From Pseudomonadota bacterium (GTDB taxonomy: Bacteria; Pseudomonadota; Gammaproteobacteria; Enterobacterales; Succinivibrionaceae): a DNA stretch of 6,086 nucleotides. The notes beneath the pieces are model-generated. The model saw only the letters and a program-made list of their open reading frames with translations. It searched no databases and was not told where the DNA came from. Each line of letters starts with the position of its first letter. Position 1 is the first letter of the stretch. Of the stretch, positions 1-6,086 are shown in pieces. The position numbers were made by a program, and so were the translations under genes. The stretch lies in the NCBI GenBank assembly GCA_023460615.1, contig JAEWPL010000106.1, forward strand, positions 1 through 6,086, read 5' to 3'.

Positions 1-335
1 TTAAAGATATCACATAAAGTCTTAATCTCTTCACGTTGAGTGTGACCTACAGCTTGTACTTTCACAAATAAAATCTCACGCTCAACAATACCTACAGAGT
101 CATCTTGTTGAGAGGATACTTTAATTACGTTTACAAGCTTATGTAGTTGCTTAGTTATTCTCTCAACTACACTGCCATCACCTTCTGTAAGAATGGTAAT
201 TCTTGAGAGAGTCTTATCCTCAGTAGGAGCTGCAGTGATATTCTCAATATTGTAGCCACGCTGTGAGAATAGACCTACCACTCTAGATAGAGCACCCACT
301 TCGTTTTCAAGTAGAATTGATATGATCTGTCTCAT
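1..335 (-). CDS. ilvH: Acetolactate synthase small (regulatory) subunit, IlvH type; 3' end cut by window edge
   Basis: This is the regulatory subunit of acetohydroxyacid synthase. It binds the catalytic subunit IlvI, raises its activity and carries the valine feedback site in this family. The visible protein is 111 residues, starting MRQIISILLENE and still open at the window edge. E. coli IlvH is about 163 residues, so roughly the last third is missing. Residues 2-76 form the N-terminal ACT domain, with the family signatures ENEVGALSRVVGLFSQRGYN (10-29) and KQLHKLVNVIKV (62-73). Gly14 and Asn29, at positions tied to valine binding in E. coli IlvH, are both present, so valine inhibition is likely kept. 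The C-terminal domain begins around VEREILFVKVQA (84-95). The start is supported by GAGG at 342-345, six bases before the ATG and inside the end of ilvI. Only one base separates the ilvI stop from this ATG, so translation is probably coupled. The identification is very secure. Confidence 0.96.
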   Translation of the reverse strand, partial: MRQIISILLENEVGALSRVVGLFSQRGYNIENITAAPTEDKTLSRITILTEGDGSVVERITKQLHKLVNVIKVSSQQDDSVGIVEREILFVKVQAVGHTQREEIKTLCDIF

Positions 336-336
336 C

Positions 337-2046
337 TTAATCCTCACTTAAAAACATATCAGACATGCTACCGCCACCTTGTTGCATTGGTAATACTTTA
401 GCATCGGTATTACATGCAATATCCACAATAACTAGCTTGTCTTTCATAGCTAAAGCTTTTTCAATTGCACCATCAAGATCTTTAGGTGAGGTAACCTTAA
501 TACCTTCATGACCGTAAGCTTTTGCTAAAGCTACGAAGTCTGGGTTGTAGTTTAGGTTAGTAGAGCTAATGTGTCCTTTGTAGAACATACGTTGCCACTG
601 TCTTACCATACCTAAGGTAGAGTTATCTAAGATAAAGATCTTAATTGGTAAGCCGTACTCTAAGCAGGTTGATAACTCTTGAATATTCATTTGGAAAGAG
701 CCATCACCTGTAAATAGGCAAACAGTACTATCAGGATTACCTACAGCAGCACCAATAGCAGCAGGGAAACCATAACCCATAGTACCTAAGCCACCAGAGG
801 TTAAAAGCTTACGAGGCTCATCAAACTTGTAATATAAAGCAGTAAACATCTGATGCTGACCTACGTCAGTTGCAATGATAGCTTTACCATTAGTGACTTT
901 ATAAACTGCTTCAATGATCTCTTGAGGTTGAATTAGAGTGTCATTTTTTGCATAGTTTAGACAATCAATATGTCTCCACTTAGCAATTTCTCCCCACCAA
1001 GTTTTTAGAGCTTCATTCTCGTGTAAATCAAACTCATCAAAAGCTTCAATAAATTGATTTAGAACTGTCTTAGCATCACCTACGATAGGGATATCAGCTG
1101 TTACAGTCTTTGAAATAGAAGCAGGATCGATATCGATATGAATAATCTTAGCTGCAGGGCAGAATTTTGATAAGTTGTTAGTTACACGATCATCAAAACG
1201 ACAACCTACAGCAAAAACAACATCTGCTTTATCCATGGCATTATTTGCTTCATAAGTACCATGCATACCTAGCATACCTAAGAATTGTTTATCAGTTGAA
1301 GGATAAACACCTAAACCCATTAGAGTGGAGGTTACAGGTAAATTAAATCTGTGAGCAATCGCTCTTACCTCATCAATGGCACCTGACAATTGAGCACCAC
1401 CACCTACAAGCATAATAGGTCTTAATGAATCGGCAAGTAGTTTAGCTGCACGCTTTACTTGACCGCGGTGACCTTGCTTAGTTGGATTGTAAGAACGTAA
1501 TCTTACAGGACCTTCTTGCTCTGGATATTCAAATCTTAAAGATGGTCTTACGCAGTCTTTTGGAATATCCACTACCACAGGACCAGGTCTGCCTGAGGAA
1601 GCTAAATAGAAAGCTTGACGAATATACTTTGGAATATCTAAAGCACACTGACATAGGTAAGAGTGCTTAACAATAGGTCTTGTAATACCTACAGTATCCA
1701 CTTCCTGGAAAGCATCAGAACCAATTAAAGGAGTTCCCACCTGGCCTGTCAAAATGACCATAGGAATAGAATCCATGTAGGCAGTTGCAATAGCAGTTAC
1801 AGTGTTAGTAGCACCTGGACCTGAGGTTACTAAGCATACACCTACTTTGCCAGTAGAACGGGCATAGCCGTCTGCAGCATGAGCCACACCTTGCTCGTGG
1901 CGACCTAAAATGTGCTTAATCTTTGTAGACTCTAATAAGGCATCATAAATATCTAAGACGGCGCCGCCTGGATATCCAAACAAATGATCAACACCTAAGT
2001 CTTCAAGGGTACGCACTACCATTTGTGCGCCAGACATCATGGTCAT
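337..2046 (-). CDS. ilvI: Acetolactate synthase large (catalytic) subunit, IlvI type
   Basis: This is the catalytic subunit of acetohydroxyacid synthase, a cytoplasmic ThDP-, FAD- and Mg-dependent enzyme. It joins two pyruvates to 2-acetolactate (valine and leucine route), or pyruvate and 2-oxobutyrate to 2-aceto-2-hydroxybutyrate (isoleucine route). It has 569 residues, close to E. coli IlvI (about 574). The N-terminal ThDP domain is about 4-168, with FGYPGGAVLDIYDAL (23-37) and the ThDP-activating glutamate Glu51 in RHEQG. The central domain is about 195-335, with MLGMHGTYEAN (258-268) and the FDDR motif (284-287). The C-terminal ThDP domain is about 385-545, with the GDGS diphosphate/metal motif at 447-450 and Asn475 at the expected spacing. 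Trp484 in VRQWQ matches the tryptophan linked to 2-oxobutyrate preference. These features separate it from pyruvate oxidase and other relatives. The ATG at 2046 is favoured over those at codons 3 and 4 because GGAG (2054-2057) lies seven bases upstream and IlvI starts in the same way. It lies 18 bp after the methyltransferase-like gene and one base before ilvH. Confidence 0.97.
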   Translation of the reverse strand: MTMMSGAQMVVRTLEDLGVDHLFGYPGGAVLDIYDALLESTKIKHILGRHEQGVAHAADGYARSTGKVGVCLVTSGPGATNTVTAIATAYMDSIPMVILTGQVGTPLIGSDAFQEVDTVGITRPIVKHSYLCQCALDIPKYIRQAFYLASSGRPGPVVVDIPKDCVRPSLRFEYPEQEGPVRLRSYNPTKQGHRGQVKRAAKLLADSLRPIMLVGGGAQLSGAIDEVRAIAHRFNLPVTSTLMGLGVYPSTDKQFLGMLGMHGTYEANNAMDKADVVFAVGCRFDDRVTNNLSKFCPAAKIIHIDIDPASISKTVTADIPIVGDAKTVLNQFIEAFDEFDLHENEALKTWWGEIAKWRHIDCLNYAKNDTLIQPQEIIEAVYKVTNGKAIIATDVGQHQMFTALYYKFDEPRKLLTSGGLGTMGYGFPAAIGAAVGNPDSTVCLFTGDGSFQMNIQELSTCLEYGLPIKIFILDNSTLGMVRQWQRMFYKGHISSTNLNYNPDFVALAKAYGHEGIKVTSPKDLDGAIEKALAMKDKLVIVDIACNTDAKVLPMQQGGGSMSDMFLSED

Positions 2047-2064
2047 GAATTTCTCCTATAATAA

Positions 2065-2580
2065 CTAATTGGCCTTTTTAGGTTTTGGCCAAAACCTGTT
2101 AGGTACGTCCTGTACCCATTTTTCAAATTCTTTTGGAAAATCTTTCTTTAATCTTGGCTCATCTAATAGCATGGTAAAACCATAAGCAAAGATTAACATC
2201 CCTACAGGAATGATTAAAGTTAATACTGAATTTATAGCACAACAAAGACCTAAATAAAACAGTACTAAGCCCATATGCATAGGATTTCTGCACATAGCAT
2301 AAGGACCTGTAGTAACAAGGTGAACTGTTTGCTTAGATAAATGGACTTTACCTACTACAATTGCGCCACCTTTACCTTTGGTGATTAGTTCATAATTAGA
2401 CCATATTACAAAGAATAAGCCAACCCCAGAGCAAATTGCTCCAAAGATGGGGGTAGCGATATTATTTGGCATAAAGTCATATGGGCAAAAGATAGCTAAA
2501 ACAAAGATAGCTAAAGGTCCTAAGATAAAAAAGATAGAACTACCAAAGATATAAGCTACCACGTTCCTTAAAGTAAACAT
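2065..2580 (-). CDS. Isoprenylcysteine/phospholipid methyltransferase-family integral membrane protein
   Basis: This 171-residue membrane protein resembles the ICMT/PEMT methyltransferase superfamily, whose members use S-adenosylmethionine to methylate membrane-embedded or lipid-like substrates. Hydrophobic segments lie near 8-32, 42-61, 102-116 and 117-138. The family signature follows the second segment: HLVTTGPYAMCRNPMHMG (87-104), of the G-P-Y-x(3)-R-[HN]-P form. After the last segment come Asp140-Glu141 in LLDEPRLKKDFPKEFEKW, matching the usual E-[EP]-x-L-x(4)-[FY]-x(3)-[FY] tail, and a basic C-terminus. Length and layout are normal for the short bacterial members. The ATG overlaps the upstream TAA by one base (TAATG), and GAGG at 2588-2591 sits seven bases before it, so the start is well fixed and translation is probably coupled to ydiJ. 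The substrate cannot be told from sequence. Many bacterial relatives are uncharacterised, and a real isoprenylcysteine substrate is unlikely in a bacterium. Family assignment is good; function is open. Confidence 0.85.
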   Translation of the reverse strand: MFTLRNVVAYIFGSSIFFILGPLAIFVLAIFCPYDFMPNNIATPIFGAICSGVGLFFVIWSNYELITKGKGGAIVVGKVHLSKQTVHLVTTGPYAMCRNPMHMGLVLFYLGLCCAINSVLTLIIPVGMLIFAYGFTMLLDEPRLKKDFPKEFEKWVQDVPNRFWPKPKKAN

Positions 2581-5500
2581 TATTTTGCCTCTTTTAATAA
2601 CTCATCTAACACAAATAATGGGTGGTTAGCTCTTTTACCTTCCATTCTTAATACTTGAGAACGGCAACTAAAGCCTGTGATTAAGCAATGGTTAAAGTCA
2701 CGCTTTTGAATCTCACCTTTCCAGTTCTTTTCATAAACAGCGTAAGTTTCATCATGGTTTTTAGCAATATGACCAAATAAACCTGCCATACCGCAGCAAG
2801 CAACATTGATAGGGATTAGATTTAAACCAAACTTATTCATTAAATTCTGCCACATAATTGGAGCTGGAGTTACTAAAGCTCTTTCAGTGCAGTGAGTAAA
2901 TAAGTAATAAGGCTCTTTGAATTTATCGCTATTAGCCTTAGCTAATACTTTTGCTTTGATCTTCTCAAAGTTATCTTCAAACTTTTGAGTACCAAATTGC
3001 TGTGTTAACCACTCTTCAGGAAGTAACACATTAAATTCACCCTTTTGCTCGCCAAGCATTTGAACATACTCATCACGATAGCAGATAGTAAGGGCTGGAT
3101 CATAACCTACTAGGGCTTTATCAGTCTTAGCAATTCTCTCAAGTCTTGCTGATTGCTTAGCAGCATAATGTAAGAAGCTTCTTCTTTGGCCACGAATGAT
3201 TTTAATCTTACCGTTTACATAAGGACGTAAGAAAGCAACTTTATAGCCTAAGTTTCTGATGACAGTTGCCATCTTTACAAGGCCATCTGCTTCGTAACAT
3301 ACAGTGAAAGGATCGGTAACGATGATTACTTCATAATCTGACTTTTCAGCTTTTTGGGCACTTAGAATTTCAAAATCGTTTTCTTTACACTCACAAGCGA
3401 AGGTCTTTTCACTAAATAGTGGAATATCCACAAAGCCAAAGATCTTTTTAGTTAAAGCTTTTACAAAATTATTTGATAGCACCGCATTTGACAATTTAGG
3501 AAATTTAGACATGATAGGTAGTGTAAATTCCGCATTTAAAATGAGGATATCCATCAGTGGACGCAGATATCTGCTGTAGTATAAAGCTAAGAATCTTGAG
3601 TTTAAGTCAGCTGCGTTTACGTGAGCTGGACAAATACTCTTACAGGATTTGCAGGATAAACAAGTAGAGATATTCTCTAAATACTCAGTAGAGTAGTCAC
3701 AACCTTTAGTTACGATAGTGTTGAAGACTCTGCGGGCAAAATTTATAGGATTTGGCATGGAGGTAAATAAAGCTACTTCTTCTGTAGCAATATTATGTCC
3801 ACGATCATTCATAAGTCTCATCCACTCACGCATAAGCTCACTATAGCCTTTTGGAGAGCGAATGTGGTTTTTAGTATAGCGATAGCTTGGGCACATTAAA
3901 GCGCTCTTATCATAGCTAAAGCATTGACCATTACCATTACAGCTTACAGCTCCCTTAAAGGAGGTTCTAACTGTTAGTGGAATAGTCTTATCTAAATCAC
4001 CTCTCATCAAAGAATCGATAGCGACAATCTTGTCATCACGATTTGAGAAAGGTACACAGATTTTGCCTGGATTTAAAATATTCTTAGCATCGAATAGTTC
4101 TTTTACTTTTCTTGCAACTGGATATAAAGACTTAAAGAATACTTCACCATAGCAAGAGCGGTAACCACGACCGTGTTCACCCCACATTTGACCATGGTAC
4201 TTATTTACAAGCTCAACTACCTTATTAGAGATAGTAACTAACTTTTCTTTATCCTCTTTTAAGGTTAAATCAAGAGCAGGTCTTACATGCATTAGACCAG
4301 TATCTACGTGACCGAACATACCGTAGGTTACATTTAGTGAATCTAGTAATTGTCTAAACTCTAAAATGTAATCAGCTAAATTCTTTGGTGGCACTACAGT
4401 ATCTTCAGTAAAGGCTACTAACTTCTTATCACCAGCAGCTGCACCTAATAAACCTACAGCTTTCTTTCTCATGCCGTAAATAGAAGCTACAGCTTTTGGA
4501 GTAGTAGCTAGCTGTGCACCTAAAATACCATTTTCAAAAGTTTTTGCTTTTTCTTGAACAGTTGCAAAGATGGTATTTAGCTTTTGATGTTCAGTTTCTT
4601 TATCGTAACCGTTGAACTCAACGATATTGATACCTAAAATCTCGTGGCCATCAACTTCTTGGATATAGTCTTTTACACTGTTCCATACAGTGTCTTTCTT
4701 AGCTAAATTAAGTACTCTAGAATCAACAGTTTCAACAGAGAATACGCCAGCATCAATTAAATCTACAGCATGACGTAAGGCACTATCAAAGTTCTCATAC
4801 TTAACAACCATCAACTCTCTAAAATCAGGTGTACGAGTTAAATCTAAAGTTGCACCACAGATAATTGCTAAGGTACCTTCAGCACCACAAATTATTCTAG
4901 CTAGATTTAAAGTATCAGTTTTTGGATCATAGGAGTTTTGTAAATCGTAACCTGTCATGAAACGATTTAATTTAGGGAAGATATCTTCAATCTCTTTGCG
5001 GTTATCTTTTAGTAGCGCATAACAGCCACGGTAGATGTCACCTTCAAGACCTTTCTTTTGTAAGCACTCTTGTAATTTGTCGCCACTTACAGGACCAAAG
5101 GTAGTGATAGTACCATCTAGTAACACTACAGTTACATCTTTAATGTGGTTAGAGGTTCTACCATATCTTAAAGAGCCTTGACCTGCAGCATCATTACTTA
5201 TCATACCACCTAAGCAAGCACGGCTTGAGGTAGATAACTCTGGTGAAAAGAACAAATTGTATGGCTTTAGAAATTCATTTAGCTCATCTTTAATTACACC
5301 TGCTTGAGCATAGATTTCTCTTTGGTCAGGATTGAAGTTTAAGGTAGCCTTCATATAACGAGAGCAATCGATGGTAACACCATCATTTAAAGATTGACCG
5401 TTAGTACCTGTACCACCTCCACGAGGGGTAATTACAAGTTTTTCAAAGATAGGCTCGTTTCTAACCTTTACAGCGATACTAATGTCTTCGTTATCTTTAG

Positions 5501-5672
5501 GAAAGATCACGCCTTGAGGCATTCTTTGATATACAGAATTGTCGGTTGCACATAAGAGCCTTGATGCATGAGCATATTCAACATCTCCTTTAAAACCATG
5601 ATCTTTTAAGGAGGTTAAATACTTTTTATACAATGGCTCTAGTTCTGGAAGATCAACAATCTTAGGGATCAT
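2580..5672 (-). CDS. ydiJ: YdiJ-type FAD/Fe-S D-2-hydroxyacid dehydrogenase (probable D-2-hydroxyglutarate dehydrogenase)
   Basis: This large flavo-iron-sulfur oxidoreductase probably oxidises D-2-hydroxyglutarate to 2-oxoglutarate, the activity reported for E. coli YdiJ. It has 1030 residues (E. coli YdiJ is about 1018) and resembles it end to end. The FAD-binding PCMH domain is about 45-280, with the PRGGGTGTNGQ loop at 83-93 and PELSTSSRACLGGM at 144-157. The FAD-oxidase C-terminal domain is about 285-540. It carries GHVDTGLMH (His455, His462) and GEHG (Glu499, His500), matching the metal-binding and catalytic residues of D-2-hydroxyglutarate dehydrogenases, and ends LNPGKIC. Two cysteine motifs follow: an irregular one (Cys578, Cys584, Cys594-Pro) and a ferredoxin-like one (Cys671, 674, 677, 681-Pro). 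The C-terminal third is a CCG-type domain, with Cys928, CCGMAG (959-964) and Cys1003. There is no signal peptide, so it is cytoplasmic or membrane-associated. The start matches YdiJ (MIPKI), with GAGG at 5680-5683 seven bases upstream. Being a single-chain fusion distinguishes it from the split GlcDEF glycolate oxidase. Substrate specificity is inferred and could include D-lactate or other D-2-hydroxyacids. Confidence 0.92.
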   Translation of the reverse strand: MIPKIVDLPELEPLYKKYLTSLKDHGFKGDVEYAHASRLLCATDNSVYQRMPQGVIFPKDNEDISIAVKVRNEPIFEKLVITPRGGGTGTNGQSLNDGVTIDCSRYMKATLNFNPDQREIYAQAGVIKDELNEFLKPYNLFFSPELSTSSRACLGGMISNDAAGQGSLRYGRTSNHIKDVTVVLLDGTITTFGPVSGDKLQECLQKKGLEGDIYRGCYALLKDNRKEIEDIFPKLNRFMTGYDLQNSYDPKTDTLNLARIICGAEGTLAIICGATLDLTRTPDFRELMVVKYENFDSALRHAVDLIDAGVFSVETVDSRVLNLAKKDTVWNSVKDYIQEVDGHEILGINIVEFNGYDKETEHQKLNTIFATVQEKAKTFENGILGAQLATTPKAVASIYGMRKKAVGLLGAAAGDKKLVAFTEDTVVPPKNLADYILEFRQLLDSLNVTYGMFGHVDTGLMHVRPALDLTLKEDKEKLVTISNKVVELVNKYHGQMWGEHGRGYRSCYGEVFFKSLYPVARKVKELFDAKNILNPGKICVPFSNRDDKIVAIDSLMRGDLDKTIPLTVRTSFKGAVSCNGNGQCFSYDKSALMCPSYRYTKNHIRSPKGYSELMREWMRLMNDRGHNIATEEVALFTSMPNPINFARRVFNTIVTKGCDYSTEYLENISTCLSCKSCKSICPAHVNAADLNSRFLALYYSRYLRPLMDILILNAEFTLPIMSKFPKLSNAVLSNNFVKALTKKIFGFVDIPLFSEKTFACECKENDFEILSAQKAEKSDYEVIIVTDPFTVCYEADGLVKMATVIRNLGYKVAFLRPYVNGKIKIIRGQRRSFLHYAAKQSARLERIAKTDKALVGYDPALTICYRDEYVQMLGEQKGEFNVLLPEEWLTQQFGTQKFEDNFEKIKAKVLAKANSDKFKEPYYLFTHCTERALVTPAPIMWQNLMNKFGLNLIPINVACCGMAGLFGHIAKNHDETYAVYEKNWKGEIQKRDFNHCLITGFSCRSQVLRMEGKRANHPLFVLDELLKEAK

Positions 5673-5708
5673 TTAAGTGCCTCTATACAATATTAAAATC
5701 TAGTCTTT

Positions 5709-5714
5709 GCTATA
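5709..5714 (-). promoter_or_regulatory. Possible -10 element for the ydiJ operon
   Basis: On the minus strand this reads TATAGC, matching four of six bases of the TATAAT consensus. No recognisable -35 hexamer lies 16-18 bases upstream, which would suit an activator-dependent promoter. A start near 5701-5702 would give a leader of about 30 bases before ydiJ and place the FNR-like box about 41 bases upstream. The call rests mainly on that geometry; in such AT-rich DNA, chance matches are common. Confidence 0.25.
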
Positions 5715-5735
5715 TGTTAGAAAAGTGAATAAGAA

Positions 5736-5749
5736 TTATTGTACATCAA
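5736..5749 (-). promoter_or_regulatory. FNR-like palindrome upstream of ydiJ
   Basis: The minus strand reads TTGATGTACAATAA. Against the FNR consensus TTGAT-N4-ATCAA, the left half matches 5 of 5 and the right half 3 of 5. It lies in the only intergenic region before the four-gene operon, centred about 41.5 bases before a possible start near 5701. That is the classic class II activator position. If real, it suggests anaerobic control of the operon. The region is AT-rich, so an 8 of 10 match could be chance. Confidence 0.3.
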
Positions 5750-5785
5750 TTTTGTGACACTTATTTAAGAAATAGCTTGTGCTCT

Positions 5786-5820
5786 AAAAAAGGAAATTAA
5801 ATTAAACTAAATTTGCCTTT
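5786..5820 (-). terminator. Weak AT-rich hairpin with T tract, possible intrinsic terminator of the upstream gene
   Basis: Read on the minus strand, the arm AAAGGCAAATT (5810-5820) can pair with AATTTCCTTT (5789-5798) in a ten-pair stem with one unpaired C and an 11-base loop. A run of T residues continues to 5786. It begins about 44 bases after the stop codon at 5864, where a terminator for the upstream gene would be expected. The stem has only two G-C pairs, so it may be weak or not function at all. Confidence 0.35.
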
Positions 5821-5863
5821 AACTGTGATAAATACCATTCAAAAACAGGTAAATTGTAAGTAA

Positions 5864-6086
5864 TTACCACATAAGTCTCATAATATAAGCAAGATCTCCT
5901 GCGTGCTCATTGCATACATCTAAACTAAGATCTTCACCAAAGGCTCCAAACAAACCTTCATATCGCTCTTTGATGACATTTTCGTTTTCTGTAATAGCCT
6001 CATTTACAGCTTTAAGCTTCCTTTCTTCTGAAAACTTACTAAAAGATCCTTTTAAACAACGAAGACAAACTAACTTTTTAAACTCT
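5864..6086 (-). CDS. C-terminal part of an unrecognised protein; 5' end beyond window edge
   Basis: An open frame enters from the right edge and runs 73 codons to a TAA at 5864-5866; one extra base at 6086 belongs to a preceding codon. I do not recognise the protein. It begins EFKKLVCLRCLKGSFSK and ends GDLAYIMRLMW. The middle (about 19-45) is charged and probably helical, with many Glu and Lys. There is a CxxC pair (Cys7, Cys10 of the visible part) and a later CNEH (Cys58, His61), a spacing that could bind zinc, though this is only a pattern. No signal peptide or membrane segment is visible in this part. Support for a real gene is the uninterrupted frame to the edge, the same strand as its neighbours and a terminator-like hairpin just after the stop. 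It is probably not in the ydiJ operon, given the 191-bp gap. Confidence 0.6.
   Translation of the reverse strand, partial: EFKKLVCLRCLKGSFSKFSEERKLKAVNEAITENENVIKERYEGLFGAFGEDLSLDVCNEHAGDLAYIMRLMW

Noticed and set aside
1482..1670. 62-codon open frame on the plus strand
   Set aside because: It lies wholly inside ilvI on the opposite strand and has no recognisable protein features, so it is a shadow of the ilvI coding sequence.
337..2046. Pyruvate oxidase, glyoxylate carboligase or catabolic AlsS-type acetolactate synthase
   Set aside because: Full-length resemblance to IlvI, the conserved Trp484 and an adjacent ilvH regulatory subunit all point to the biosynthetic enzyme.
2580..5672. GlcD glycolate oxidase or Dld quinone-dependent D-lactate dehydrogenase
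   Set aside because: Those are about 500-570 residue proteins without a fused Fe-S/CCG module. The single 1030-residue chain, the MIPKI start and the irregular CNGNG cysteine motif fit YdiJ.
5682..5687. TATAGA on the minus strand as a -10 element for ydiJ
   Set aside because: It overlaps the ribosome binding site, so the resulting transcript would lack a usable leader.
5717..5746. Nine-residue minus-strand open frame (MYNNSYSLF) upstream of ydiJ as a leader peptide
   Set aside because: It has no Shine-Dalgarno sequence, no run of Ile, Val or Leu codons, and overlaps the FNR-like box. There is also no antiterminator-terminator pair between it and ydiJ.
5741..5762. CRP-like site (TGTGA half-site on the plus strand next to the FNR-like box)
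   Set aside because: Only one half matches; the partner at the required six-base spacing is TTTAA and matches TCACA at two of five positions.
5797..5838. 13-residue minus-strand open frame (MVFITVKGKFSLI) overlapping the hairpin, as an ilv-type attenuator
   Set aside because: It contains several Val, Ile and Leu codons, but they are scattered. There is no ribosome binding site, it overlaps the hairpin arms, and the hairpin is better explained as terminating the upstream gene.

Overview
The window is a compact piece of bacterial chromosome with every recognisable gene on the minus strand. The protein sequences point to a gammaproteobacterium. The large acetolactate synthase subunit resembles enterobacterial IlvI along its whole length, the small subunit resembles IlvH, and the 1030-residue oxidoreductase resembles E. 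coli YdiJ from its MIPKI start to its C-terminal cysteine domain. The DNA is visibly AT-rich. That would suit an AT-rich, possibly anaerobic lineage such as Succinivibrionaceae or other Aeromonadales, but this placement is a guess.

Layout in the direction of transcription (right to left): (1) 6086-5864, the C-terminal 73 codons of an unrecognised gene that enters from the right edge. (2) 5863-5673, a 191-bp intergenic stretch with a weak AT-rich terminator-like hairpin, an FNR-like palindrome, a possible -10 element and a good ribosome binding site. (3) 5672-2580, a ydiJ-type FAD/Fe-S D-2-hydroxyacid dehydrogenase. (4) 2580-2065, a small membrane protein of the isoprenylcysteine/phospholipid methyltransferase family, whose start codon overlaps the ydiJ stop by one base. 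(5) 2046-337, ilvI. (6) 335-1, ilvH, cut by the left edge. Genes 3 to 6 are separated by -1, 18 and 1 bases, each has its own Shine-Dalgarno sequence, and I see no terminator between them, so they look like one operon.

IlvI and IlvH together form acetohydroxyacid synthase, the first common enzyme of valine, leucine and isoleucine synthesis. The YdiJ-type enzyme would oxidise a D-2-hydroxyacid (2-hydroxyglutarate by homology) to the 2-oxoacid and pass electrons through Fe-S centres. The methyltransferase-like protein has no obvious place in that pathway. The unusual point is the gene order, which puts a 2-hydroxyacid dehydrogenase and a membrane methyltransferase-like gene upstream of ilvIH. 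A possible functional link is that the dehydrogenase makes 2-oxoacids and IlvIH consumes them, but this is inference. I found no transposon, CRISPR array, RNA gene, toxin-antitoxin pair or defence system, and nothing that is clearly a previously undescribed system.
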